Assembly: GCA_040882565.1 (NCBI GenBank)
Contig: JBBEAZ010000015.1
Span: 72,930 to 136,929 of the forward strand
Reading direction: 5' to 3'
Length of the DNA: 64,000 nucleotides
Source: CF-162 sp040882565
GTDB taxonomy: Bacteria > Chloroflexota > Dehalococcoidia > SM23-28-2 > RBG-16-64-32
In this document: piece after piece, positions 7,746 to 17,312 of the stretch
How positions within the stretch are numbered: position 1 is the first letter of the stretch
Layout of the letters: every line of letters begins with the position of its first letter
The notes under the pieces: model-generated
Told to the model about the DNA's origin: nothing
What the model saw: the letters and a program-made list of their open reading frames with translations, nothing else
Database searches by the model: none
Program-made: the position numbers and the translations under genes

Positions 7746-8584
7746 CTATCGCAATCCCGCCCCGCCATCCACACTCAAAATCTGCCCCGTCACATACCCC
7801 GCCTCCGGCGAAGCCAGGTACGCCACCGCAGAAGCGATCTCCTCCGTCGTCGCCTGCCGCCCCAGCGGCACGAAGTTGCCGATGCTCCCCTTCACCGCCT
7901 CGAACGGGATACCCAACCGTCCCGCCGTCCGCCGGAACGTGCCGTCCATCATGTCGGTGTCCGTGCTCCCCGGCAGCACCGCGTTCACCGTCACCTTGTG
8001 CGGCGCCAGCTCCAGCGCCAGCATCTGCGTCAGCCCGTTGACCGCGAACTTAGCCGGCGTATAGCCGCCGTACTGCGGCTGCGCCTTCGCGCCAGCCAGC
8101 GATGAGATGTTGACGATCCGGCCGCCCACACCCTGCTCGACGAAGAGACGAGCTGCTTCCTTGCAGCAGTGATATACCCCGTTCAAGTTCACATCGATCT
8201 CCCGCCGCCACTCCTCGTCCTCCACCTCCCACAGGTTCTTCGCCCCCGCCACCAGCGCGATACCGGCATTGTTGACCAGAACATCGACGCGACCAAGCTG
8301 CGACACAGTCTCCGCAAACGTCCGGCGAACGTCCTCCGCATCCGTCACGTCGCAATCGATTGCAACGGCGCGCTTGCCCAGCGCCCGTATCCCCTCAGCT
8401 ACCGACTCAACGCCCCGCCATCCGGCCTCTCTCTCCTGCTCCGGGAACGACTCAGGCGACCGCGGCGCCGCGCTCACACACACGTCCGCGCCGTCAACGC
8501 CAGCCGCATGGCTATCGCACGTCCAATTCCACGCATCCGCCCAGCGCCGGTAACGATCGCCACTTTCCCGTCGAGCGTGCCCAT
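7746..8584 (-). CDS. Short-chain dehydrogenase/reductase with an internal frameshift
   Basis: A classical SDR of about 280 residues. From ATG 8584 (GGAGG 8 nt upstream) the frame reads MGTLDGKVAIVTGAGRMRGIG, the NAD(P)-binding glycine motif, then runs into a stop after about 36 codons. The rest continues in another frame from about 8494 downward: DVCVSAAP, NNAGIALVAG, the catalytic Ser region NISSLAG, and YTPAK with the catalytic Tyr and Lys. Adding one G near 8494 would restore the sequence LDGADVCVSAAP. So this is a single-base deletion, either a real recent inactivation or a sequence error. The substrate is unknown. Confidence 0.8.
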
Positions 8585-8675
8585 AACGATTCCTCCAAGG
8601 TTGACGAGGCGGCCTTCCGGATACGAGACTGCACCTCACCATCAGCCAACGCTTACTGGCTCTGGAGTCTACCGC

Positions 8676-9173
8676 ATGACCACTACGCTCGACGCCACGG
8701 AATTCCGTAACGCCATGGCGCGTTTCGCCAGCGGCGTCACCATCGTCACCACCCACAACAGCGCCGGCGAGGCCGTCGGCTTCACCGCCAGCGCCTTCAG
8801 CTCGCTCTCGCTCGAACCGCCGCTGCTCCTTGTCTGCCTCCAGCGCGACGCCGATTGCTACCAGGCGTTCATCGAGGCGGAGCACTTCGCCGTCAGCATC
8901 CTCGGTCACGGACAGAGCGCCATCGCCACCCGCTTCGCCACGAAGGCCATCGACAAGCTGGCCGGTACGCCCACCGTCCCCGGCCCCCACACCGGCTCCC
9001 CCCTCATCCCCGGCGGCGTCGCCCAGATCGAGTGCCGCATGTTCGGCCAGGCGCCAGGCGGCGATCACACCATCCTCGTCGGTGAAGTGATCTTTGCTGA
9101 CTGCGACGAAGAGCGCGAGCCGCTCGTCCACTTCAACCGCACGTTCGGCCGTTTCGCGCAGGGCGAAGAATGA
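8676..9173 (+). CDS. Flavin reductase-like FMN-binding protein
   Basis: 165 residues of the flavin-reductase (split-barrel FMN-binding) family, which supplies reduced flavin to a partner monooxygenase. Hallmarks are FRNAMARFASGVTIVTT at the start, the FTASAFSSLSLEPPLLLVCL strand pair that binds FMN, FAVSILG, and the end HTILVGEVIFAD followed by PLVHFNRTFGRF. The start ATG 8676 has TCTGGAG upstream; the frame is open much further upstream but that part is antisense to the SDR gene. It is divergent from the SDR and 13 nt before the EthD gene, so it is probably co-transcribed with the latter. Confidence 0.85.
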   Translation: MTTTLDATEFRNAMARFASGVTIVTTHNSAGEAVGFTASAFSSLSLEPPLLLVCLQRDADCYQAFIEAEHFAVSILGHGQSAIATRFATKAIDKLAGTPTVPGPHTGSPLIPGGVAQIECRMFGQAPGGDHTILVGEVIFADCDEEREPLVHFNRTFGRFAQGEE

Positions 9174-9186
9174 CGGAGACACCAGC

Positions 9187-9555
9187 ATGATCAAGCTCGT
9201 CTTTTGCCTGCGTCGCCTGCCACACCTCACTCTCGACGAATTCCAGGCCTACTGGCGCGAAAAGCATGCTCCCCTCGTCGCCGGATACGCGGACACCCTC
9301 AAGATCCGTCGCTACGTCCAGGTGCACACGCGCGATCACCCCATCAACCAGGCAATGCATGCCTCCCGGCCAGGCCCGGAGCCCTTCGACGGCGTCGCCG
9401 AGCTCTGGTGGGACAGCATCGACGACCTCGCGGCCGGCGGCGCCACGCCCGAAGGACGCGAAGCGGCCAGAGCCCTCCTCGAAGACGAAAAGCGCTTCAT
9501 CGACCTCACGCAGTCCCCTATCTGGATCGCCGAAGAGCACGCCGTCGTCGGCTAG
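9187..9555 (+). CDS. EthD-domain protein
   Basis: 122 residues with an EthD fold of the dimeric ferredoxin-like barrel type. The typical start IKLVFCLRRLPHLTLDEFQAYW is followed by REKHAPLV, a family hallmark. EthD-like proteins accompany ether- or aromatic-degrading oxygenases, often without a proven catalytic role. It follows the flavin reductase closely and ends just before a strong hairpin, so the two likely form a short transcription unit. Confidence 0.8.
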   Translation: MIKLVFCLRRLPHLTLDEFQAYWREKHAPLVAGYADTLKIRRYVQVHTRDHPINQAMHASRPGPEPFDGVAELWWDSIDDLAAGGATPEGREAARALLEDEKRFIDLTQSPIWIAEEHAVVG

Positions 9556-9566
9556 TCTCCATCCGC

Positions 9567-9607
9567 AATAGGAGAGAGCCCTCCGATATTCGGGGGGCTC
9601 TCCTATT
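9567..9607. terminator. Bidirectional terminator-like hairpin
   Basis: A long stem: AATAGGAGAG pairs with CTCTCCTATT, continued by CCC/GGG, with a 2-nt bulge and an ATATT-type loop. It lies exactly between the converging EthD gene (stop 9555) and the giant surface protein gene (stop 9623), so it could end transcription from both sides. T-runs are short. Confidence 0.7.
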
Positions 9608-9622
9608 ATGCCTTGTCGATTC

Positions 9623-12600
9623 TTAGCGGTTTCGCTTCAGCGCCAGCACACCAAACCCTGCGCCTGCGCACATCGCTGCCAGGCCAATCACCAGGATCCA
9701 GATCATCATCTCGCTCGTCGTCCCCGGAATGCCACCCGTCGGCGGGAACTGCGTCGGCGGTTTGGGCGTGGCCGTCGCCGGCAGCGCCGTTGGCGAAGGA
9801 CTCGCCGTTGCCGTAGCCGTCGGTATAGCCGTCGGCGTCGGCGATGGCGTGTCCGTCGGGCTCGGTGTCGGCGAGTTTGTCGGTGACGGCGTCGGCGATG
9901 GCGTCGGTGATGGCGTGTCCGTCGGCGATGGCGTCGGGCTCGGCGTCGCCGTTGCCGGGATCAACGTCGGCGTCGGTGTCGGCGTCGGCGTTGGGGTTGG
10001 CGTCGGAGAAGGCGTCGGCGTTGGAGTCGGCGAGTTCGTAACAACCGGCGTTTCAGTCGGGATGAGCGAGTTGACGATCGTGCAGGCGCCGATGCTCAGG
10101 TTGTTGCTGCAGGTACCCGTCGAGTCATAACCTGCCGGGATTGGCAATTCAACCGCGGTGCACACCGGGTCGCCACCGGCGCCCGTAACCGTGAATACTG
10201 CCGGGTTGTTCTCGCTCGCAGTCTGCGAGGGCGGCGTCACGACTCCACTCTGGCAGGTGAGCTCGAACGTCACCTGGTCGTCGCTGTTCGGCTGGAAGTC
10301 CTTGTGCACCAGGAAGGTGTCGATCGCCAGCTCATTTACGATGGTGCACTCGCCATCGCTGATCAGGGCGCCGCTGCACGTGCCACTGGACGTGTAGCCG
10401 GACGGGATCGGAGCCTCCGTCGCCACGCAGTTCGGATCGCCGGTGAAACCGGTGACCGTGAACGTAGCAGGCGATCCTTCCGATGCTGGCGCCGAGACCG
10501 GCGAGGCATTGCCAGTGGTGCAGACCAGACTTACGGTCACCTGCTGCGGGTCGTTATCCGTGAAGTCCTTGTGGACCACGAAGTCCGCCGTGTTTAGCGT
10601 GTTCTTGATCGTGCACACACCGGGGATCGACACGTCCACGCAGTTGCTCTGGTCGGCTGTGTAGCCTGTCGGGATCGGGTCTTCCGTCGCTGTGCATGTG
10701 GCTCCATCATCGTATCCGTTGACCGTGAATGTGGCCGGCGCGCCCTCAGCCGCGTCGTCGCTCGCTGGATCAGGCGTGCCGCTCGTGCACTGCAGCGTCA
10801 CGTTCACGGAGGCGCCCGAGTCTGGATCGAAGTCCTTAATCACCTGGATGTCGCCCGAGCGCAGCACGTTCTCGATCTCACAGGTGCCAACCTCCAAGAG
10901 GGCCGCGCTGCACGTCCCGCTTGAGACATAACCTGCCGGGATCGGGAACTCCGTCGCTGTACAAGTCGGGTCGCCGGTGTAGCCGGTGACGTGGTAGGAC
11001 TTCGGGTCGCCCTCAGCCACCTGCTGCATGCCGGTCGTCACCGTGCCGCTCGTGCATTGGACCGTCACGTCAACCGACATCGGGTTGTCGTCCGAGAAGT
11101 CCTTCGTCACCCTGAAGTCTGCTTCCTTCAACGTGTTGATGATCGTGCACGTCGTGGTGCTGTCGTGGACGATCAACTTGCTAGCGCAGTCGGATTCGTC
11201 CTTCGTGTAGCCGTCTGGAGCTGCGCCCTCGGTTGCCGTGCAGGTTGCCCCGTCGTTGAAACCCGTAACCGTGAAGTTCGCCGGGTCGCTCTCGGACGCG
11301 CTCGTGTCGTCGTCGGTAACGTCGCCGCTGGTGCAGTTGATGGAGACCGTCACCTCGTCGGCGTTGTCGTCCGAGAAGTCCTTCTGGACGACGAACTGGG
11401 CGCTGCGCAGCGTGTTGGTGATCGTGCAGCCGCTGGTTCCGTCGATGCTGATCGCCACGGTGTCGCAGTCCGTCTGGTCGGCGATGTAGCCGGCCGGGAT
11501 CGGGCTCTCGATCGCCGTGCATGTCGCCGGTACCGTGAACCCGGTTATTGTGAAGCTAGTCGTTACACCCTCGGTCACCGTTGCGGCGCCGGCCGGATTA
11601 GCCGCGCCACTGCTGCACGTCACCGTCACGTTGACGCTGCCGCCGGTCGTTGGGATGAAGTCCTTGTCGACCTCGAAGGTCGCCGAGTTCAGGCTGTTCG
11701 TGATCGTGCAGGAGGCGCTGCCCGTTGGCGTCAACGTGACAGGAGTCGTGCAGCCACTCGCCGTGTAGCCGTCCGGCACAGGGCTCTCAGCCGCCGTACA
11801 AGTCGTGTCTGCAGCCAGGCCCGTGACCGAGAAGACGGCCGGCGCAGCCTCGCTTGCAGGCGCCGGGTTAGGCGCCTCGATCGTCCCGGCGTCGCAGGAG
11901 AGCGTCACTGAGACCGTTGTCGTGTCAGTCCCCGGCTTGTCCGTAAAGTCCTTGTTGACTGTGAACGTCGCCGCGTTCAGTGTGTTCACGATTGTGCACT
12001 CACCCGCGCTCAGCAGTGCCTGGCAGGTCCCGCTTGAGGACCAGCCCGGCGGAATCGGGGCCTCGGTCGCTGTGCAGGTCGGGTCACCGCTGAAGCCCTG
12101 GACATGCCATGACTGCGGGCCCGGCGCGCCCGCTTCCGAAATGTTCTGCGCGCCGGTCGTCACGACGCCACTGGTGCAGCTCACCGTGACCGTCACCTCG
12201 CCGCCCGGGTTGTCAGGCACAAAGTTCTTGCGGACGCGGAAGTCGGCCTCGTTCAGCGTGTTGGTGATTGTGCATGAAGCGCTGCCGTTCGGCGTCAGCG
12301 TCACCGGCGTCGTGCACCCGCTCGCCGTGTAACCGTCTGGCACCGGGCTCTCGGCCGCCGTGCAGGTCGTGTCCGCCGCCAGACCGTCAACCGTGAAGAC
12401 GGCCGGCGCAGCCTCGCTGGCGTTCTTCGGGTTCGGCCCCACAATCGCGCCGTCACCGCAGGTCAAGGTCACGCTCACCGTCGTTGTGTCAGTTCCCGGC
12501 TTGTCCGTGAAGTCCTTGTTAACCGTGAACCCCGCGCTGTTCAGCGTGTTCGTGATTGTGCAAGAAGCGCTGCCGTTCGGCGTCAGTGTCACGGGCGCCG

Positions 12601-15600
12601 TGCACCCGCTCGCCGTGTAACCGTCCGGCACCGGGTTCTCCGCCGCCGTACAGGTCGTGTTCGCCGCCAGGCCGTTCACGGTGAAGACTGCAGGCGCCGC
12701 CTCGCTCGCGTCCTTCGGGTTCGGGCCGGCGATTGTACCGGCACCACACGTCAGTGTGACGCTAACAGTCGTCGTGTCAGTCCCCGGCTTGTCCGTGAAG
12801 TTCTTGTTCACCGTGAAGGTCGCGCTGTTTAGGGTATTCGTGATTGTGCACGAAGCGCTGCCGTTAGGCGTCAACGTGACCGGCGTCGTGCAGCCGCTCG
12901 CGGTGTAGCCGTCCGGCACCGGGCTCTCGGCTGCCGTACACGTCGTGTTCGCGTCGAGACCGTTTACGGTGAAGACGGCTGGCGCCGCCTCGCTCGCGTC
13001 CTTCGGGTTTGGGCCCACTATCGTCCCGTCGCCACACGTCAGTGTTACCGACACCGCGGTGGTGTCAGTCCCCGGCTTGTCCGTGAAGTTCTTGTATACC
13101 GTGAACCCAGCAGTGTTCAGCGTGTTCGTGATTGTGCAAGAAGCGCTGCCATTCGGCGTCAGCGTCACCGGCGTCGTGCAACCGCTTGCGGTGTAGCCGT
13201 CCGGCACGGGGTTCTCTGCCGCCGTGCAAGTCGTGTTCGCGTCGAGACCATTGACTGTGAAGACAGCCGGAGCTGCCTCGCTGGCGTCCTTGGGGTTCGG
13301 GCCCACAATGGCACCCGCACCACACGTCAGCGTTACCGCCACCGTGGTCGTGTCCGTCTCCGGCTTGTCCGTGAAGTTCTTGTTGACTGTGAAAGTAGCG
13401 CTGTTCAGCGTATTGGTGATCGTGCACTCGCCCGTGCCGTTGGGTGTCAACGTCACCGGCGTCGTGCAACCGCTCGCCGTGTAACCGTCCGGCACCGGGC
13501 TCTCGGCCGCCGTGCAGGTCGTGTTCGCCGCCAGGCCCGTCACCGTGAAGACGGCAGGCGCCGCCTCGCTCGCGTTCTTCGGGTTCGGCCCCACAATCGT
13601 GCCGTCACCGCACGTCAAAGTCACGCTGACCGTCGTTGTGTCAGTTCCCGGCTTGTCCGTGAAGTTCTTTCTGACCGTGAAGGTCGCTGAGTTCAGCGTA
13701 TTGGTGATCGTGCACTCGCCCGTGCCGTTGGGTGTCAACGTCACCGGCGTCGTGCAACCGCTCGCCGTGTAACCGTCCGGCACCGGGCTCTCGGCCGCCG
13801 TGCAGGTCGTGTTCGCCGCCAGGCCCGTCACCGTGAAGACGGCAGGCGCCGCCTCGCTCGCGTTCTTCGGGTTCGGCCCCACAATCGTGCCGTCACCGCA
13901 CGTCAATGTCACCGACACAGTCGTAGTGTCCGTCCCCGGCTTATCCGTGAAGTTCTTCCTAACTGTGAAGGTCGCTGAGTTCAGCGTGTTCGTGATCGTG
14001 CATTCGCCTGTGCCGTTTGGCGTCAACGTCACGGGTGTCGTGCAACCACTCGCCGTGTAGCCGTCCGGAACCGGGCTCTCCGCCGCCGTGCAGGTCGTGT
14101 TCGCCGCCAGGCCCGTCACCGTGAAGACGGCCGGTGCCGCTTCGCTGGCGTTCTTCGGGTTCGGCCCGACAATCGTGCCGGCGGCACACGTCAGCGTCAC
14201 GCTGACAGTAGTCGTGTCCGTCCCCGGCTTATCCGTGAAGTTCTTCCTAACTGTGAAGGTCGCTGAGTTCAGCGTATTGGTGATCGTGCAGGAAGCGCTG
14301 CCGTTAGGCGTTAGCGTGACCGGCGCCGTGCAGCCGCTCGCCGTGTAACCGTGAGGCACGGGGTTCTCGGCCGCGGTGCAGGTCGTGTTCGCGTCGAGTC
14401 CGTTGACGGTGAAGACGGCAGGCGCCGCCTCGCTCGCGTCCTTCGGGTTCGGGCCCACTATCGTGCCGTCGCCACAGGTCAGCGTCACGCTGACCGTAGT
14501 CGTGTCGGTACCCGGCTTGTCTGTGAAGTTCTTGTTCACTGTGAAGGTCGCGCTGTTCAGCGTGTTCGTGATCGTGCACTCGGCCGTGCCGTTGGGTGTC
14601 AAGGTGACAGGTGCCGTGCAGCCGCTCGCCGTGTAACCGTCCGGCACCGGGCTCTCGGCCGCCGTGCAGGTCGTGTTCGCGTCAAGCCCGTTGACCGTGA
14701 AGACCGCGGGCGACGCCTCGCTGGCAGGCTTCGGGTTCGGCGCCACGATCATCCCGGCACCACACGTGAGTGTGACGCTAACAGTTGTGGTGTCGGTACC
14801 CGGCTTGTCTGTGAAGTTCTTCCTGACCGTGAAGGTCGCGCTGTTCAGCGTGTTCGTGATCGTGCACTCGCCCGTGCCGTTCGGCGTCAAGGTGACAGGT
14901 GCCGTGCAGCCGCTCGCCGTGTAACCGTCCGGCACCGGGCTCTCGGCCGCCGTGCAGGTCGTGTTCGCGTCAAGCCCGTTGACCGTGAAGACCGCGGGCG
15001 ACGCCTCGCTGGCAGGCTTCGGGTTCGGCGCCACGATCATCCCGGCACCACACGTGAGTGTGACGCTAACAGTTGTGGTGTCGGTACCCGGCTTGTCTGT
15101 GAAGTTCTTCCTGACCGTGAAGGTCGCGCTGTTCAGCGTGTTCGTGATCGTGCACTCGCCCGTGCCGTTCGGCGTCAAGGTGACAGGTGCCGTGCAGCCG
15201 CTCGCCGTGTAACCGTCCGGCACCGGGCTCTCGGCCGCCGTGCAGGTCGTGTTCGCGTCAAGCCCGTTGACCGTGAAGACCGCGGGCGACGCCTCGCTGG
15301 CAGGCTTCGGGTTCGGCGCCACGATCATCCCGGCACCACACGTGAGTGTGACGCTAACAGTTGTGGTGTCGGTACCCGGCTTGTCTGTGAAGTTCTTCCT
15401 GACCGTGAAGGTCGCGCTATTCAGCGTGTTCGTGATCGTGCAGTTGCCTGTGCCGTTGGGCGTCAGCGTGACCGGGGTCGTGCAGCCGCTAGCGGTATAG
15501 CCGCTCGGCACGGGACTCTCAGCCGCCGTGCAAGTCGTGTTCGCCGCCAGGCCGGTCACCGTGAAGACCGCGGGCGATGCCTCGCTGGCAGGCTTCGGGT

Positions 15601-17026
15601 TCGGCGCCACGATTGTGCCGGCACCACAGGTCAATGTCACTGACACGGTGGTCGTGTCCGTTCCCGGCTTGTCCGTGAAGTTCTTGAAAACCGTGAATGT
15701 TGCGCTGTTGAGAGTGTTCGTGATCGTACACGAAGCACTTCCCGTCGGAGTCAGCGTCACGGGTGTCGTGCACCCGCTCGCCGTGTAGCCGGCTGGCACT
15801 GGGCTCTCTGCCGCTGTGCAAGTCGTGTTGGCGGACAGGCCTGTCACTGAGAAGACGGCCGGCGCTGCTTCGCTCGCGTTCTTCGGGTTCGGCCCGACGA
15901 TCGTGCCGCCGCCACACGTCAGTGTGACGCTGACAGGCGTGGTGTCGGTACCCGGCTTGTCCGTGAAGTTCTTATTGACCGTGAATGTGGCGGTGTGCAG
16001 TGAGTTCGTGAAGGTGCAGGTTGTCGTCTTGCCTGACTCGATCTGGATGCCGGTAACGGCATCCGTGCCGTTGAAGGTGCCGGTCGATGTGCCGCCCTCC
16101 TTAACACAAGACGCTGAGACAAGGTTCCATCCGCTGGGGATCGTCTCGGTTACAGAGTTGGTGGCCCCTACGGCCTGTCCTATCGGCGCGGTTTGGCCTG
16201 TTCCAACGACTGTGTAGCTGCTCGGCTCAGGCGCCGGGGGCGCTGGGCTGATGGCAAACACGAAGTTCGTAGATGTATCGCTCCCGGCTTCCTTCTTGAT
16301 CACCAGGAATCCGTCGCCCGGTGTGGTGATGCAGTCAAACGGATTGTTGTTTCCCCCGTTTCCAATCGAGGGATAGGAACAAACGTTTACAAGGATCGCT
16401 CCGGTGGGCAGGAAGGACTTGAGGATGTTGCATTGCAACGTTGAGTCATTGGGGTAGTTGCTCCCCGTCGGAAACGGATCCGTGGCCGTTATCAGGTTCG
16501 CCGGGGGGCTCGCAGCCATCGTATTAAACTGCGCGCACGTCACCTGCGCAGACGTAAAGGCCTGGCCGGTGGGCTGCGTACAGCGATCATTCTTCGCGTC
16601 TGTGCAGACCCACACCGTAGGCGATGGATTGCTCCCCTGCACGATGACGCTGGCACTCGTGTTGTGAATCTCACCACATACAGCGAAGTTGACGTTACCG
16701 TCGCCGTCTGTGTCGAAGAGAGAGCAAGCATCGCCGGTCTGTCCGGTCCCGTTCCACTGGTCGGTAGAATCCCAGCTCCAGAACAGTTTCAGATAGCTGG
16801 CGTCACTGTCGTCGCGACCCATCCGGGTCAGGTCGCTCTGCGCCGGCACGTCGTTCGCACCCTGTTGGTCCACTACGACGAAGAATGCCGCCTCCGCAGC
16901 TCGAGGAGCATTGAACATTAGGAGCGTACCGATGACGGTAAGCACCAGGATGGCGGCCCCCGACAGGAACACCCTTGCCCTGCCCCCCGCCAGCCGAGAG
17001 ATTGTTGACCTTCCGTTGCTCCACAC
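9623..17026 (-). CDS. Giant surface protein: Cna-B/SpaA-like repeats with sorting-type C-terminus
   Basis: 2467 residues. GTG 17026 follows GGGGAGGAAG and gives a good signal peptide (VFLSGAAILVLTVIGTLLMF). Next comes a unique N-terminal domain of about 240 residues, then a SpaA-like module (FLVIKKEAG to CTFTNSL). After that come 21 modules of about 90-96 residues: 13 near-identical in tandem, one divergent, one more of the main type, and six divergent. Every module keeps a Lys in the first strand (V-x-K-x-F), a Glu in TAxE or TATE, and an Asn in TITNT, the residues that form intramolecular isopeptide bonds in Cna-B folds. Each also has four Cys. A Pro/Thr/Ser stalk and QFPPTGG plus a membrane helix and KRNR resemble a sortase signal. 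Likely an adhesin or stalk. Confidence 0.85.
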   Translation of the reverse strand: MWSNGRSTISRLAGGRARVFLSGAAILVLTVIGTLLMFNAPRAAEAAFFVVVDQQGANDVPAQSDLTRMGRDDSDASYLKLFWSWDSTDQWNGTGQTGDACSLFDTDGDGNVNFAVCGEIHNTSASVIVQGSNPSPTVWVCTDAKNDRCTQPTGQAFTSAQVTCAQFNTMAASPPANLITATDPFPTGSNYPNDSTLQCNILKSFLPTGAILVNVCSYPSIGNGGNNNPFDCITTPGDGFLVIKKEAGSDTSTNFVFAISPAPPAPEPSSYTVVGTGQTAPIGQAVGATNSVTETIPSGWNLVSASCVKEGGTSTGTFNGTDAVTGIQIESGKTTTCTFTNSLHTATFTVNKNFTDKPGTDTTPVSVTLTCGGGTIVGPNPKNASEAAPAVFSVTGLSANTTCTAAESPVPAGYTASGCTTPVTLTPTGSASCTITNTLNSATFTVFKNFTDKPGTDTTTVSVTLTCGAGTIVAPNPKPASEASPAVFTVTGLAANTTCTAAESPVPSGYTASGCTTPVTLTPNGTGNCTITNTLNSATFTVRKNFTDKPGTDTTTVSVTLTCGAGMIVAPNPKPASEASPAVFTVNGLDANTTCTAAESPVPDGYTASGCTAPVTLTPNGTGECTITNTLNSATFTVRKNFTDKPGTDTTTVSVTLTCGAGMIVAPNPKPASEASPAVFTVNGLDANTTCTAAESPVPDGYTASGCTAPVTLTPNGTGECTITNTLNSATFTVRKNFTDKPGTDTTTVSVTLTCGAGMIVAPNPKPASEASPAVFTVNGLDANTTCTAAESPVPDGYTASGCTAPVTLTPNGTAECTITNTLNSATFTVNKNFTDKPGTDTTTVSVTLTCGDGTIVGPNPKDASEAAPAVFTVNGLDANTTCTAAENPVPHGYTASGCTAPVTLTPNGSASCTITNTLNSATFTVRKNFTDKPGTDTTTVSVTLTCAAGTIVGPNPKNASEAAPAVFTVTGLAANTTCTAAESPVPDGYTASGCTTPVTLTPNGTGECTITNTLNSATFTVRKNFTDKPGTDTTTVSVTLTCGDGTIVGPNPKNASEAAPAVFTVTGLAANTTCTAAESPVPDGYTASGCTTPVTLTPNGTGECTITNTLNSATFTVRKNFTDKPGTDTTTVSVTLTCGDGTIVGPNPKNASEAAPAVFTVTGLAANTTCTAAESPVPDGYTASGCTTPVTLTPNGTGECTITNTLNSATFTVNKNFTDKPETDTTTVAVTLTCGAGAIVGPNPKDASEAAPAVFTVNGLDANTTCTAAENPVPDGYTASGCTTPVTLTPNGSASCTITNTLNTAGFTVYKNFTDKPGTDTTAVSVTLTCGDGTIVGPNPKDASEAAPAVFTVNGLDANTTCTAAESPVPDGYTASGCTTPVTLTPNGSASCTITNTLNSATFTVNKNFTDKPGTDTTTVSVTLTCGAGTIAGPNPKDASEAAPAVFTVNGLAANTTCTAAENPVPDGYTASGCTAPVTLTPNGSASCTITNTLNSAGFTVNKDFTDKPGTDTTTVSVTLTCGDGAIVGPNPKNASEAAPAVFTVDGLAADTTCTAAESPVPDGYTASGCTTPVTLTPNGSASCTITNTLNEADFRVRKNFVPDNPGGEVTVTVSCTSGVVTTGAQNISEAGAPGPQSWHVQGFSGDPTCTATEAPIPPGWSSSGTCQALLSAGECTIVNTLNAATFTVNKDFTDKPGTDTTTVSVTLSCDAGTIEAPNPAPASEAAPAVFSVTGLAADTTCTAAESPVPDGYTASGCTTPVTLTPTGSASCTITNSLNSATFEVDKDFIPTTGGSVNVTVTCSSGAANPAGAATVTEGVTTSFTITGFTVPATCTAIESPIPAGYIADQTDCDTVAISIDGTSGCTITNTLRSAQFVVQKDFSDDNADEVTVSINCTSGDVTDDDTSASESDPANFTVTGFNDGATCTATEGAAPDGYTKDESDCASKLIVHDSTTTCTIINTLKEADFRVTKDFSDDNPMSVDVTVQCTSGTVTTGMQQVAEGDPKSYHVTGYTGDPTCTATEFPIPAGYVSSGTCSAALLEVGTCEIENVLRSGDIQVIKDFDPDSGASVNVTLQCTSGTPDPASDDAAEGAPATFTVNGYDDGATCTATEDPIPTGYTADQSNCVDVSIPGVCTIKNTLNTADFVVHKDFTDNDPQQVTVSLVCTTGNASPVSAPASEGSPATFTVTGFTGDPNCVATEAPIPSGYTSSGTCSGALISDGECTIVNELAIDTFLVHKDFQPNSDDQVTFELTCQSGVVTPPSQTASENNPAVFTVTGAGGDPVCTAVELPIPAGYDSTGTCSNNLSIGACTIVNSLIPTETPVVTNSPTPTPTPSPTPTPTPTPTPTPTLIPATATPSPTPSPTDTPSPTPSPTPSPTNSPTPSPTDTPSPTPTAIPTATATASPSPTALPATATPKPPTQFPPTGGIPGTTSEMMIWILVIGLAAMCAGAGFGVLALKRNR
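9745..10065 (-). repeat. Pro/Thr/Ser low-complexity stalk coding region
   Basis: GTCGGC-type hexamer repeats encode about 105 residues of TPTPSPTPTP-like sequence between the last module and the sorting-type signal of the giant protein. Such stalks are usual wall- or envelope-spanning spacers. Being low complexity, it is prone to length change. Confidence 0.75.
12247..15990 (-). repeat. Thirteen tandem 288-bp repeats
   Basis: Thirteen head-to-tail units of 288 bp encode the 96-residue module of the giant surface protein. The three units between about 14550 and 15410 are nearly identical at the DNA level, including silent positions. This indicates recent duplication or gene conversion. Assembly of the copy number should be treated with care. 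Confidence 0.85.
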
Positions 17027-17312
17027 GATGATTCTTCCTCCCCAGGGTTCTCCGTGATGTCGCGGGTACCCTGTTTCCCCCGGGGCCTCCGCCACCACGA
17101 ATCCTTGTGTCGCTTCGAGCGACGCTAACCGTATCTAAACGTTTGTAGTCAGCAGTGTAGGATGCTCGCACCCCGTCCCACCAGACATCCGCCTTGCAAT
17201 ATAGGAGAATTTTCGGTTAACACGTTATCGCCTTGGCCTTAGCCTCCCAATAAGTACATCAATCCCTGGGGGCGCAGTTGACTCGGCGCGCCGCCAGATT
17301 CAGTCTATTGCC

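Noticed and set aside
8585..9230. N-terminal extension of the SDR open frame (minus strand)
   Set aside because: It is antisense to the flavin reductase and arises from the frame that the SDR enters after the frameshift; the true SDR start is the ATG at 8584.
14351..15643. Plus-strand open frame of 430 codons across the repeat array, and many others of about 86 codons
   Set aside because: They repeat every 288 bp with the module of the giant gene on the other strand and show no family resemblance; they are shadows.
12247..15990. The 288-bp periodic repeats as a CRISPR-like array
   Set aside because: The units are directly adjacent without spacers and encode a continuous protein module.
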